From assembly GCA_946407765.1 (NCBI GenBank), contig CAMJPD010000010.1, forward strand, positions 1 to 34,252: 34,252 nucleotides of DNA, read 5' to 3'. This DNA comes from an uncultured Lachnospiraceae bacterium. Lineage in GTDB: Bacteria > Bacillota > Clostridia > Lachnospirales > Lachnospiraceae. The position numbers and the translations under genes were made by a program. The first letter of the stretch is position 1. Each line of letters starts with the position of its first letter. The notes below the pieces were generated by a model that had not been told where the DNA came from, made no database searches, and saw only the letters and a program-made list of their open reading frames with translations. Below are positions 17,962 to 26,476 of the stretch, piece after piece.

Positions 17962-19836
17962 ATGACTTGCTACCATAACACAAGAAACTTAAAGTATAGG
18001 TCTACTTTTGGAGCTGCTCTCTTAAACAGCTATGTAAGACTTTCTATTGATGTTAAGGGCGATGATATTAAGTCCGTCACACTCAGAGTTTTCTATGGCG
18101 ATGATAATAAAGAAAATTTATTTGCCTGCGAGATTGATGAAGAAGTAACAGCAACTAATGTTAATTCTGATACTAATTATTTCTATAATCTTAAACTTAC
18201 GGAGAATAAAGTTTGTTGGTATTCATTTATTATAGAAGATAGTGATAAAAAATATTATTATGGACCTATGGAGAAAAGGACTGGTGGCGAGGGGTGCATA
18301 TATGAGAGTGAGTCTCCTTCATTTCAGATAACTGTATATAAGGAAAGAGTCCTTCCTAATTGGTATAAAAATGCTATATGTTATCAAATTTTCCCAGATA
18401 GATTTAATAAAGGTGATGAAGCTAAGTTAGAAAAAAATATAGAAGAAGCAAGTAAATATCATAAGAATGGAATTAAGAGAAATATAGTAATTCCTTGGAA
18501 CAAAGAACCAAAATATGAAACTGATAAGGATGGCAAAATTTTATCTTGGGATTTTTACGGTGGAACACTTAGAGGTATAGAAGAAAAACTGGATTATCTT
18601 AAAGAGCTTGGTATAGGGTGCATATATCTTAATCCTATATTTGAAGCTGCATCTAATCATAGATATGACACAGCAAATTTCTTAGAAATAGATCCCCTAC
18701 TTGGAAGTAAAGAAGATTTTGAAAAACTTTGTTCATCTGCCAAGGAAAAAGGAATACAGATTATTCTTGATGGAGTATTTAACCATGTAGGAAAAGACAG
18801 CATTTATTTTAATAATGAAAAAAATTATGGTGATATTAGTGCTGCAGATAAGAGTAGCCCCTACCACGAATGGTTTAACTTCAAAGAAGATGGAACTTAT
18901 GATTCATGGTGGGGAATAGATGATCTTCCTGCAATTAATGAGAATAAAGATAGTTATAAAAATTTTATTTATAAAGATAGAAATTCTGTTGTTAGAACAT
19001 GGCTTAAAGCTGGCGCATCTGGTTTTAGACTTGATGTTGCAGATGAACTTCCTGAAGATTTTATCAAGGGTATAAAGGAAACTATATTAGAAGAAAAACA
19101 TAATGATGGAATACTCATAGGAGAAGTGTGGGAAGATGCAAGCAATAAGATATCCTATGGTAAACTCAGAAATTATTTTGCAGGTGATGAGCTTGATGCA
19201 GTAATGAATTATCCTCTCCGCTCTTGCTTAATCGATTTCATTAATAAAAAAATTAATGCTTATGATGTATACGAGGCCATCATGAGCCTGAAAGAAAATT
19301 ATCCTGATTATGCATTATATGGATCTCTTAATCTTCTATCTAGCCATGATAGAGAAAGAATTTTAACTATGCTTGGCGTAAGCGGAAATCATTATGCAAA
19401 ATTATGGCTTGCAATTCTTATGCAAATGACTCTTCCCGGAGTCCCTTGCATATATTATGGAGATGAAGTAGGTCTTCTTGGTGAGAAGGATCCAAAAAAT
19501 AGAGCTACTTACCCTTGGGGATCAGAAAATAAAGATGTCTTCAATATGTATAAAAATGCAATAAGACTTAAGAAAGATTATTCGGTATTTACTGATGGAA
19601 CATTTGAACCTTTTGTCATTGATGTAGATTTGTTTGGCTACATAAGAGAAAATGAAACTGAGAAGGCCATAGTTCTAATTAATACCAATTACAATCTCAC
19701 GAAAAGAATCCACCTTGAATCTAAAGAGACATCTTATGAAAACCTACTTTGGGATATGCACATAGATACAGTAGACGGTTATATAAATTTTGATTTATGG
19801 AACTACGGCTCTGCTGTTCTCTACACTAAGAAATAA
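17962..19836 (+). CDS. GH13 alpha-glucan hydrolase (neopullulanase/cyclomaltodextrinase-like)
   Basis: A protein of 624 residues. The first 130 or so form a beta-sandwich like CBM34 (for example 'VRLSIDVKGDDIKSVTLRVFYG'), then the GH13 barrel: 'AICYQIFPDRFNKGD', 'GCIYLNPIFEAASNHRYDT', 'IILDGVFNHVG', 'GFRLDVADELP' (nucleophile Asp), 'ILIGEVWED' (acid/base Glu) and 'LLSSHDRERIL'. This layout matches GH13_20 type maltogenic amylases, cyclomaltodextrinases and neopullulanases. There is no signal peptide, so it acts in the cytoplasm, probably trimming or debranching glycogen or imported maltodextrins. It starts 11 bp after glgA with AAAGGAG, and is the last gene of the glycogen operon. The exact bond specificity cannot be told. 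Confidence 0.92.
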   Translation: MTCYHNTRNLKYRSTFGAALLNSYVRLSIDVKGDDIKSVTLRVFYGDDNKENLFACEIDEEVTATNVNSDTNYFYNLKLTENKVCWYSFIIEDSDKKYYYGPMEKRTGGEGCIYESESPSFQITVYKERVLPNWYKNAICYQIFPDRFNKGDEAKLEKNIEEASKYHKNGIKRNIVIPWNKEPKYETDKDGKILSWDFYGGTLRGIEEKLDYLKELGIGCIYLNPIFEAASNHRYDTANFLEIDPLLGSKEDFEKLCSSAKEKGIQIILDGVFNHVGKDSIYFNNEKNYGDISAADKSSPYHEWFNFKEDGTYDSWWGIDDLPAINENKDSYKNFIYKDRNSVVRTWLKAGASGFRLDVADELPEDFIKGIKETILEEKHNDGILIGEVWEDASNKISYGKLRNYFAGDELDAVMNYPLRSCLIDFINKKINAYDVYEAIMSLKENYPDYALYGSLNLLSSHDRERILTMLGVSGNHYAKLWLAILMQMTLPGVPCIYYGDEVGLLGEKDPKNRATYPWGSENKDVFNMYKNAIRLKKDYSVFTDGTFEPFVIDVDLFGYIRENETEKAIVLINTNYNLTKRIHLESKETSYENLLWDMHIDTVDGYINFDLWNYGSAVLYTKK

Positions 19837-19847
19837 TATGAGGACAT

Positions 19848-19866
19848 TTGCCTGCAGGACAAATAT
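19848..19866. promoter_or_regulatory. imperfect dyad between the glycogen operon and the permease
   Basis: ATTTGCCTGCAGGACAAAT has arms ATTTG and CAAAT around CCTGCAGG with one extra A on the right side. It has no T-run, so it is not a standard terminator. It lies just upstream of the permease promoter and might be an operator. This is weak evidence. Confidence 0.3.
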
Positions 19867-19868
19867 CG

Positions 19869-19897
19869 TTGCAATTTCGTCAAAAATTTGTTAAAAT
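19869..19897 (+). promoter_or_regulatory. sigma-A-like promoter of the NCS2 permease
   Basis: TTGCAA (19869-19874) and TAAAAT (19892-19897) with a 17-bp spacer, 30 bp before the permease ATG. This suggests that the permease is transcribed separately from the glycogen operon. No purine-riboswitch-like leader fits in the short remaining distance. Confidence 0.65.
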
Positions 19898-19927
19898 AAT
19901 ATTAATAAAATATTTTATGGAGGTTTT

Positions 19928-21259
19928 ATGGGTAATAATGCTTCAATAGAGAATGTCTATAAGTTAAATGGCGCAGTTCCTATTTCAGCTGCTATTCCAT
20001 TTGGACTTCAACACGTTCTCGCAATGTTCGTTTCGAACGTTACACCAATTATTCTTGTTGCAGGTGCTGCACAAGTTGCAGGTGGACCAATGTCTGCTGA
20101 ACTTACAGCTACACTTATTCAAAACTGTATGTTCATAGCTGGTATCGCATCACTCATTCAAGTAGTTGGTATCGGACCTGTTGGTAGTAAACTACCAGTT
20201 ATCATGGGTATCTCTTTCACATTCCTTGCTGCAATGATGGCAGCTGCTGGCGTTGATTATAATCTCGCTATGGGCGGCGTTATCGTTGGTGGTTGTGTTG
20301 AAGGTGTACTTGGTCTTACTTACAAATACTGGAAAGGTATTGTAACTCCTATCGTAAGCGCTTGCGTTGTTTGCGGTATTGGACTTTCACTTTTCACAGT
20401 TGGTGCTAACTCTTTTGGTGGCGGTGGTGACTATCTTCCAGATTTCGGTGCACCAAAATATTGGATCGTTGGTTCAGTTACACTTGCTACATGTATCATC
20501 TGGTCAGTTGTTGCTAAGGGACCTATCAGAGCTCTTTCTGCTCTTATGGGACTTATCGTTGGTTATATTGTTGCAATTCCTTTTGGTCTTGTTGATTTTT
20601 CACAAATCATGTCAAGAGGCGTAATTGCATTCCCAAAACCATTTGCAACAGGTCTTCCACAATTCAATCCTGGCGTAATTATTTCATTTATCGTTGTATT
20701 CCTTGTTTCCGCAACTGAAACAATTGGTGATACAACAGCACTTTGCCAAGGTGGTCTTGATAGAGATATCACTGTAGAAGAAACATCTGGTTCACTTGCT
20801 TGTGATGGATTTGCTTCTGCAATTGCTGGTGTTTTCTCTTGCTCACCTATTACATCATTCTCACAAAACGTTGGTCTTTGTGCTATGACAAAGGTTGTAA
20901 ATAGATTTGCAGTTGGAACAGGTGCAGTAATTCTTATCGTTGCTGGTTTCCTTCCTCCTCTTGCAGGATTCTTCCAAACAATTCCTCAACCAGTTCTTGG
21001 TGGTTGCACACTTATGATGTTTGGTCAAATCCTTGTTGCAGGTATGCAAATGATCCAAAGAGCAGGATTTACTGAAAGAAATATGACAATCGCAGCACTT
21101 TCTATAGTTATTGGTGGCGGTTTCACTACATCAAATAAAATTTTCCAATACATGCCACAAATGATTCAAGAAATATTTGCAGCTAATATAGTTGCAGTTA
21201 TCTTCGTTGTTGCAGTTATACTTAACCTCATCCTTCCTAAGAAGATGGGTAACGACTAA
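19928..21259 (+). CDS. NCS2 family xanthine/uracil-type permease
   Basis: A protein of 443 residues, almost wholly hydrophobic with roughly 12-14 membrane segments. Family signatures are 'IPFGLQHVLAMFVSNVTPIILV' near the start, 'VFLVSATETIGDTTALCQGG' in the middle, and 'SPITSFSQNVGLCAMTKVVNR', which is the NAT signature region and resembles xanthine/urate carriers more than UraA. It imports a purine (xanthine, urate) or uracil with protons or sodium. A strong GGAGG site precedes the ATG. Codon use is noticeably rich in GTT, CTT and GGT compared with neighbours, which suggests high expression. It is monocistronic, with promoter and terminator on both sides. Confidence 0.92.
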   Translation: MGNNASIENVYKLNGAVPISAAIPFGLQHVLAMFVSNVTPIILVAGAAQVAGGPMSAELTATLIQNCMFIAGIASLIQVVGIGPVGSKLPVIMGISFTFLAAMMAAAGVDYNLAMGGVIVGGCVEGVLGLTYKYWKGIVTPIVSACVVCGIGLSLFTVGANSFGGGGDYLPDFGAPKYWIVGSVTLATCIIWSVVAKGPIRALSALMGLIVGYIVAIPFGLVDFSQIMSRGVIAFPKPFATGLPQFNPGVIISFIVVFLVSATETIGDTTALCQGGLDRDITVEETSGSLACDGFASAIAGVFSCSPITSFSQNVGLCAMTKVVNRFAVGTGAVILIVAGFLPPLAGFFQTIPQPVLGGCTLMMFGQILVAGMQMIQRAGFTERNMTIAALSIVIGGGFTTSNKIFQYMPQMIQEIFAANIVAVIFVVAVILNLILPKKMGND

Positions 21260-21280
21260 TAATTAATAACAAGCAATAAT

Positions 21281-21310
21281 AAAACTCGCTGGGAAACCAG
21301 CGAGTTTTTT
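21281..21310. terminator. strong bidirectional intrinsic terminator
   Basis: AAAACTCGCTGG, loop GAAA, CCAGCGAG, TTTTTT: an 8-bp GC-rich stem capped by a GNRA tetraloop, extended by A-T pairs. The A-run on one side and T-run on the other let it end both the permease transcript (plus) and the hydF operon transcript (minus), which converge here. Confidence 0.93.
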
Positions 21311-21368
21311 ATTTATATATATTTAATTTATAATATGGAGATTTTATTTTAGTGTCATATGTTCTAGT

Positions 21369-22604
21369 TTAATGGCATAGGCCATAGTTTAGTGGTACAT
21401 GTTCTATGCTACGAGGAAGTATGCCATTTACATATGCAATGAAGATGCCGTAGTTAGTAAATGGGATGCCTGCATCAACTGCGCATTTCATCCTATAGAG
21501 CATTTCTCTATCTGGTGTCATACAACCACCACAGTGAATTACCATCTTATATTTTGAAAGATCTTCTGGGAATTCTGTTCCTGATGAAGTTTCAAAATTG
21601 ATTTCGCCGCCTACAGTTTCTCTAAGCCACTTTGGTATTTTGTATGTACCTATATCATAGCACTGTCTGTGGTGAGTGCAGCCTTCGGCTATAAGTACGG
21701 TATCTCCAACTTTTAAATCCTTTACGGCTTCTACTCCCTTTACTGCTGTTTCAAGGAAGCCCTTATGTCTTGCAAGAAGTATAGAAAATGAAGTAAGTGG
21801 AATATCTTTTGGAACAATTGAATCTACAAGTTTAAATACCTGACTATCTGTAATTACAAAATCTGGTTTTTTTGCTGCTGTATCTAAAACATTTTTTAGT
21901 TCTGTTTCTTTTGTAACAACACATGATGCATCATGGTCAAGTATATCTCTTATCATCTGAACTTGTGGAAGTATCATTCTCCCTTTTGGGGCAGATTCAT
22001 CTATAGGAGTAACTAGAACTACAAAATCATTTTTCTTTACTATATCTTCTACTAATGATTTTTTATTACCTTCTTGCTTTAGACTTCCTATTTTGTTTTT
22101 TAATTCTTCTATGCCTTCTTTTTTAACAGCACTTACATACATCACATTTTCTTTTTGTTTATCATCTAAGCCTGTCACGAGATTTGCTTTTTTAGAAGAA
22201 TCTATGAGATCGCACTTATTAAATACTATTAAATATGGTATGTCTTTTGTATTAAATATAGAAAGCAGTTCTTTATCATAATCGTTAATCCCATCAACTG
22301 CAGATACTACAAGTATTGCTATATCCGATTTATTTAAAATCTTTTTTGTTCTTGCAACTCTTTTTTCACCAAGTAATTTGTCATCATCATCATAACCTGG
22401 TGTATCTATAATAACAACAGGGCCAAGAGGAAGAAGTTCCATCGCCTTTTGGACTGGGTCAGTTGTTGTTCCTTTTACATCAGATACTACTGCAATTTCT
22501 TGATTTGTTACTGCATTAACTACACTAGACTTACCAGCATTTCTACATCCAAAAAATCCTATATGCAGTCTATCGCTGCTTGCTGTTTCATTTAAACCTG
22601 CCAT
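21369..22604 (-). CDS. hydF: [FeFe]-hydrogenase maturation GTPase HydF
   Basis: A protein of 411 residues. The N-terminal GTPase domain has P-loop 'GCRNAGKSS' (residues 19-27), switch 'VKGTTTDPV', 'DTPGYDD', and 'FNKCDL'. The C-terminal cluster domain has 'EGCTHHRQC' (Cys309, His311) and 'HCGGC' (Cys358, Cys361), matching the HydF CxH...HCxxC [4Fe-4S] site. HydF is the scaffold on which the 2Fe subcluster of the H-cluster is built before transfer to HydA. It starts 18 bp after hydE with a strong AAAGGAGG site and is the last gene of the nine-gene operon. Neither HydG nor HydA is in the window. All expected motifs are intact. Confidence 0.96.
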   Translation of the reverse strand: MAGLNETASSDRLHIGFFGCRNAGKSSVVNAVTNQEIAVVSDVKGTTTDPVQKAMELLPLGPVVIIDTPGYDDDDKLLGEKRVARTKKILNKSDIAILVVSAVDGINDYDKELLSIFNTKDIPYLIVFNKCDLIDSSKKANLVTGLDDKQKENVMYVSAVKKEGIEELKNKIGSLKQEGNKKSLVEDIVKKNDFVVLVTPIDESAPKGRMILPQVQMIRDILDHDASCVVTKETELKNVLDTAAKKPDFVITDSQVFKLVDSIVPKDIPLTSFSILLARHKGFLETAVKGVEAVKDLKVGDTVLIAEGCTHHRQCYDIGTYKIPKWLRETVGGEINFETSSGTEFPEDLSKYKMVIHCGGCMTPDREMLYRMKCAVDAGIPFTNYGIFIAYVNGILPRSIEHVPLNYGLCH

Positions 22605-22622
22605 AATTCCTCCTTTGAAAAA

Positions 22623-23672
22623 TTACTTTTTGTAATCGCCTCTTGTTACTACTACATTATATCCTATATCTTCCATCTGCTTTCTTAAGATTTCTATGGA
22701 AGTTTTGGCATCATTTTCTATTCCCGCCTTATTATCATAAAGTAAATATTTTTTCCTAACACTCATAGGCGATAAATTTGGCATTACTACATTACAACCA
22801 TGAAGAACACCTTCCTGTCTTCCTTTTGCTTCTATACTTCCAAGAGCAGTTGTTGATGGAAGAAGAACATTTGGTAGCATGATACGAACTATGCTTAGGC
22901 AGATGAGAGATAATTCTACTGAGCCTGCCTTTTCATCTCTAAATGGTGTGTCCTTATGTGGAATAAATGGACCTATACCCACCATGTGAGGGTTAAATTC
23001 CTGAAGGAAATATAAATCTTCTGCAAGATCAGAATTTGTCTGATATGGAACACCTACCATCATTCCTGCACCAACTTGGTAACCAATTTCTTTTAAGTCT
23101 TTAAGACATCTAAATCTTTCTTCATATGACTGAAATGATGGATGGATTTTTTCATATAATGCTTTATTTGCTGCTTCGTGTCTAAGTAAAAATCTATTAG
23201 CCCCTGCATTAAATAAATCCTCATAACATTTTCTTGTTCGTTCACCTATAGAAAGTGTTATTGCACAGTCTGGAAATTTTTCTCTAATAGATTTTACTAC
23301 ATCAAGTATTACTTCATCAGAAAAATAACCATCTTCACCACTTTGAAGGACAAATGTTCTATAGCCAAACTCATATCCTTCTTCGCAACATTCTAAAATT
23401 TGTTCTTTAGTAAGCCTGTATCTTTCTACATTGGAATTTGAACGTCTGATTCCGCAATAGAGACAGTCATTTTTACATATATTAGAAAATTCTACTATGC
23501 CCCTAAAATATATATCCTTGCCAAATTTTTCTATTGCTATACTTTGCGCAAGATTTTTTATATATTCAAAATCTTCCTTGTCATAATTTGATAAGATATA
23601 CTCATAATTTTCTTTACTAAGCTTCTTACCTGAATTTAAATCATCTATTAGATTTTTTACTTGGGTGTTCAT
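22623..23672 (-). CDS. hydE: [FeFe]-hydrogenase maturation radical SAM enzyme HydE
   Basis: A protein of 349 residues. The radical SAM cluster motif is Cys66-x3-Cys70-x2-Cys73 (CKNDCLYC), followed by 'GIRRSN', 'TFVLQSGED', 'ITLSIGER', 'FLLRHEAAN', 'GAGMMVGVPYQT', and the late 'PSTTALGSIEAKGRQEG', which marks HydE among the BioB/PylB-like enzymes. HydE acts in building the dithiomethylamine-bridged diiron subcluster together with HydG and HydF. The ATG follows AGGTG, 33 bp after the TM1266-type gene. In many Clostridia hydG sits next to hydE; here hydF follows directly. The sequence looks fully functional. Confidence 0.96.
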   Translation of the reverse strand: MNTQVKNLIDDLNSGKKLSKENYEYILSNYDKEDFEYIKNLAQSIAIEKFGKDIYFRGIVEFSNICKNDCLYCGIRRSNSNVERYRLTKEQILECCEEGYEFGYRTFVLQSGEDGYFSDEVILDVVKSIREKFPDCAITLSIGERTRKCYEDLFNAGANRFLLRHEAANKALYEKIHPSFQSYEERFRCLKDLKEIGYQVGAGMMVGVPYQTNSDLAEDLYFLQEFNPHMVGIGPFIPHKDTPFRDEKAGSVELSLICLSIVRIMLPNVLLPSTTALGSIEAKGRQEGVLHGCNVVMPNLSPMSVRKKYLLYDNKAGIENDAKTSIEILRKQMEDIGYNVVVTRGDYKK

Positions 23673-23705
23673 AAATCACCTATTCCTATATGAGAGCGCC
23701 TTAAC

Positions 23706-23960
23706 TTAATATGAATTTTTAGAACATAATGTTTTGGCACTAATACCATTAATTCTACCTAGTTTTCCTGTGAGAGCATTTATTGTATCTTCATTTGCAC
23801 ACATGGCAACAGATATTATATTAATATTATGCTCCTTATCTGGAAGGCCCATCCTGCCCATGATAACATCTTGAAAATCATGGAGTAGAGAATTAATTTT
23901 TTCTATGTTTTCTGCATCATTTTGTTCAACTATGATACTTATTGTAGCAATTCTATTCAT
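23706..23960 (-). CDS. TM1266-type iron-only hydrogenase system putative regulator
   Basis: A protein of 84 residues, 'MNRIATISIIVEQ' through 'GLPDKEHNINIISVAMCA' to 'TGKLGRINGISAKTL'. This is the ACT/NikR-C-like ferredoxin fold of the family seeded by Thermotoga TM1266, which is nearly always found with hydEFG and is annotated as an iron-only hydrogenase system regulator. A regulatory role is inferred from context in the literature, not proved. It lies 12 bp after the substrate-binding lipoprotein gene and just before hydE, so it joins the hydrogenase-maturation end of the operon to the nitrogenase-like part. An AGAGGT ribosome site is 8 nt upstream. Confidence 0.88.
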   Translation of the reverse strand: MNRIATISIIVEQNDAENIEKINSLLHDFQDVIMGRMGLPDKEHNINIISVAMCANEDTINALTGKLGRINGISAKTLCSKNSY

Positions 23961-23972
23961 TGCTCTTACCTC

Positions 23973-25283
23973 TTAGTTAAAATATGTTCTTCCTGCATTT
24001 ATATCTGGATTATATATACTCTTAATCTGATCATCTGTTAAATCAACGCCGAAAATATCTTTATAATATTCTCTTGTTTCTTTAATTAAATCAACATCTG
24101 CAAATACTTCTGGATAAGCTGTTTTTGCAAACCATAAAAGTGTAATTGGAGTATCAATTCCTGGAGTATATGTTCTATACATACCAAGTGGCATCTTATA
24201 AACTTCCTTGTCCTTTACTGCCTTAACTTCACTCCAATTATAAGAACCAATCTTATTTTCATAAAGATCAGCTGGAAGTGCAGTTGTAAAGTTTGTAATG
24301 AAAATCATTTCAGGATCCCAAGCATATATTTGCTCAAGATTTGTTGGAACGGCATTGTCTTTTTCAAGTTCCTTGGCTACATTTATACAACCTGATGCAT
24401 CTGCCCACCATTGTCCAAAGAAATTCTTTCCTGATGTAATTATAGAACTATCATTATATTGGAATAAGAATAAAACTTTCTTTCTATCTTCTGCAGCTAT
24501 AGTGTTGATTTTTTCTTGTATCATGTCATAAGTTTCATTAGATTTTTTGGTTGCCTTGCTACTTCTTTCTGTAAGAATTTGTATATCATCTGAATACATA
24601 AATACTTCTGTGAGAGTTTGAAGCCAATTATTAAGAGTTTCTATGCAATTATACTTCCAACCATTAGCAGATATTCCTATAGCGCAAAAGCCTGCGTTGT
24701 TTAGGACTTCCTTTTGCTCATTATTGTTTTCACTATAGAAAACAACATCTGGATTCAATTTCATAAGTTCTTCAACGTTGATTACATTACCATTCATAAA
24801 ATCTGTCTTAGCATCAAGTATTTCTGGATAAATCTGTGAAAGTAAACTGTTCTTGGCAGCACTCATACTTGTTGGAGCGATACCAACAATCTTACTTGCA
24901 CTATTAAAGAATACTGAAAGTACTGCAGGAACTGGGAATATATCTGTTACAACTATTCTTTCAATTTTGTTTGGAACATTGACTCTGTTTCCTCCGTGGT
25001 CTACAACAACATGCATTCCTTCTGGCACACTTTCTGGGTCAACGGTTTCTTCAGCTCCAACCATATCAGCTGGAACAAAACCTTCTTCTGTATCTGAAGC
25101 AACATACATTGGATCTTCAGTTCCCTTAGCAACTTCTTCTCCTGGTTTTGGTTTTTCACTAGTAGCGCCTGCATCTACTGCAGCTACTTCTCCGCTACTA
25201 ATTGAAGCAGTAGGTTTACTAGCGCAGCTAAAAAGGCCTGCTACCATTACAAGTGTTAAAACTAAACTAAGTAATTTTTTCAT
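23973..25283 (-). CDS. ABC transporter substrate-binding lipoprotein (FepB/BtuF-like)
   Basis: A protein of 436 residues. It has a lipoprotein signal (MKKLLSLVLTLVMVAGLFSC, lipidated Cys20), then an unusually long acidic linker of about 65 residues (Ala/Glu/Pro/Ser-rich), then a periplasmic-binding class III fold: 'VPNKIERIVVTD', 'KIVGIAPTS', 'VINVEELMKLNPDVVFYSE', 'SSIITSGKNFFGQWW', 'AWDPEMIFITN' and 'YKMPLGMYRTYTPGIDTPITLLWFAKTAYPEVF'. Such proteins deliver iron-siderophores, haem, cobalamin or similar chelates to FecCD/BtuC permeases. Its permease and ATPase are the first two genes of the same operon, with three nitrogenase-like genes in between. Start 11 bp after the NifK-like stop with AAAGGAG. 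The ligand cannot be deduced. Confidence 0.9.
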   Translation of the reverse strand: MKKLLSLVLTLVMVAGLFSCASKPTASISSGEVAAVDAGATSEKPKPGEEVAKGTEDPMYVASDTEEGFVPADMVGAEETVDPESVPEGMHVVVDHGGNRVNVPNKIERIVVTDIFPVPAVLSVFFNSASKIVGIAPTSMSAAKNSLLSQIYPEILDAKTDFMNGNVINVEELMKLNPDVVFYSENNNEQKEVLNNAGFCAIGISANGWKYNCIETLNNWLQTLTEVFMYSDDIQILTERSSKATKKSNETYDMIQEKINTIAAEDRKKVLFLFQYNDSSIITSGKNFFGQWWADASGCINVAKELEKDNAVPTNLEQIYAWDPEMIFITNFTTALPADLYENKIGSYNWSEVKAVKDKEVYKMPLGMYRTYTPGIDTPITLLWFAKTAYPEVFADVDLIKETREYYKDIFGVDLTDDQIKSIYNPDINAGRTYFN

Positions 25284-25294
25284 ATAAATCTCCT

Positions 25295-26476
25295 TTAAAA
25301 TTTATTTACTAAATTTATTATTCTCTTTCTAAACAATCTTCCAGAAAAACCTTCATGTGGATTTTCTGCAAATTTTGTTTTTGAAGACAAAATTGGTTTA
25401 TAAAGAGGATCTGCAATAACAACTCTTGCTCCTTTAATTGCTACTGCAATCTCATCCTCATCTTCTATATGCAAGTCCTTTTCTTCAAGTGCTACATTTT
25501 CACGGACCTTGAGGCTTTTTATAATATCACCATGGAAAGTATTTCCAAGTTCAACTCCAGAAATTACTATAGGTGTAATTCCATGTTTATAATAAATTGC
25601 TTTAGCAAGTGATTTTGATGTTACACTCTCGCCTATAATATATACACCTTGGTTTTTAAGTTTTTCATTTAGATCACTTGCATATATAATGTCGCTTTCT
25701 CCTGATGCTGCCTTATTTAAAGAATTTATTATATCTTCTTTTAATTTCTTGCCATATGGAACGCCAATCACATAAGGGATTTTAAATTCCGCTAATAAAT
25801 ATTCTGCAATTTTTATTCCAACAGATGAAATAACAAGATTTACATCGGCAAGGGCAGCATTTGCCATTTTTTCTATATTACAAGATAGAGCATAGTTTGA
25901 AATAACATCAAAGCCATTTTGTTCTAGAAATTTTTCTATTGATTCTATTTGGCCATTTACTGAAAAATCTATTGGTGTTGCACCTAAGATATTTACTCTT
26001 ACCTTTTTACTTGGACTTTTTGCAATATCTTTTTTTATAAAAGCTTTTCCATATGCAAAAAGGGCTTCGCCTGCACCTTCAACATATGAATGCATACCGT
26101 TTGTATCTATTCCAAAAGTTGGAATTCCAGTTTCTGCTTCTATTACTCTTGCATTTGCTGCGATGTCACAACCTGTGATCATAGGAATTGGTGTCCCTGC
26201 TATTGCAATAAATCTTGGCTTTAGATCTTTTGCAGCTTTTACTATGTCATCAACTAATTTTTGATCATCACCCATTATTGCTTCCATTTCAGAAAGTCCT
26301 GAAATAAAAACTAGGCTCTTACTTCCGTACCACCTTGGCTCATCATGAGTATTATAAGTAGAGTTACAACCTGAAGCATCATGCATGATACTCATGCCGC
26401 CGAGTTCATAAAGTGCAGATGGAACACCTGAGACATCTGCTGTATATGTACTTGTAAATGTTTGTATCTGTTTCAT
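25295..26476 (-). CDS. NifK-like nitrogenase-family subunit
   Basis: Three hundred and ninety-three residues from the ATG at 26476, which overlaps the NifD-like stop as ATGA; an ATG 15 bp earlier is also possible. The N-terminus 'TADVSGVPSALYELGGMSIMHDASGCNSTY' corresponds to the NifK/BchB region with its second cluster cysteine (Cys37 here). A second, 'GTPIPMITGCDIAA', gives Cys103, corresponding to NifK Cys153. The first NifK P-cluster cysteine (Cys70 in Azotobacter) has no counterpart: that position falls in a Val/Ser/Gly/Pro stretch. The remainder has three Rossmann-like blocks ('VRVNILGATPIDFSVNG', 'DVNLVISSVGIKIAEYL', 'GVYIIGESV'). It lacks the long NifK N-terminal extension. It should pair with the NifD-like protein, but its substrate is unknown. 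Confidence 0.85.
   Translation of the reverse strand: MKQIQTFTSTYTADVSGVPSALYELGGMSIMHDASGCNSTYNTHDEPRWYGSKSLVFISGLSEMEAIMGDDQKLVDDIVKAAKDLKPRFIAIAGTPIPMITGCDIAANARVIEAETGIPTFGIDTNGMHSYVEGAGEALFAYGKAFIKKDIAKSPSKKVRVNILGATPIDFSVNGQIESIEKFLEQNGFDVISNYALSCNIEKMANAALADVNLVISSVGIKIAEYLLAEFKIPYVIGVPYGKKLKEDIINSLNKAASGESDIIYASDLNEKLKNQGVYIIGESVTSKSLAKAIYYKHGITPIVISGVELGNTFHGDIIKSLKVRENVALEEKDLHIEDEDEIAVAIKGARVVIADPLYKPILSSKTKFAENPHEGFSGRLFRKRIINLVNKF

Noticed and set aside
9818-19836. Possible nitrogen or sugar-control riboswitch before glgB
   Set aside because: Only 26 bp separate the promoter -10 box from the start codon, which is too short for an aptamer.
20367-21058. Long open frames overlapping the permease gene in other frames
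   Set aside because: They are side effects of the regular codon pattern of a hydrophobic protein; they have no ribosome sites and no recognisable product.
21351-21412. TAGTTTAATGG and TAGTTTAGTGG with two ATGTTCTA copies at the 3' end of hydF
   Set aside because: The similarity is short and spans the hydF stop codon and its last codons; it looks like chance or a small local duplication, with no structural role evident.
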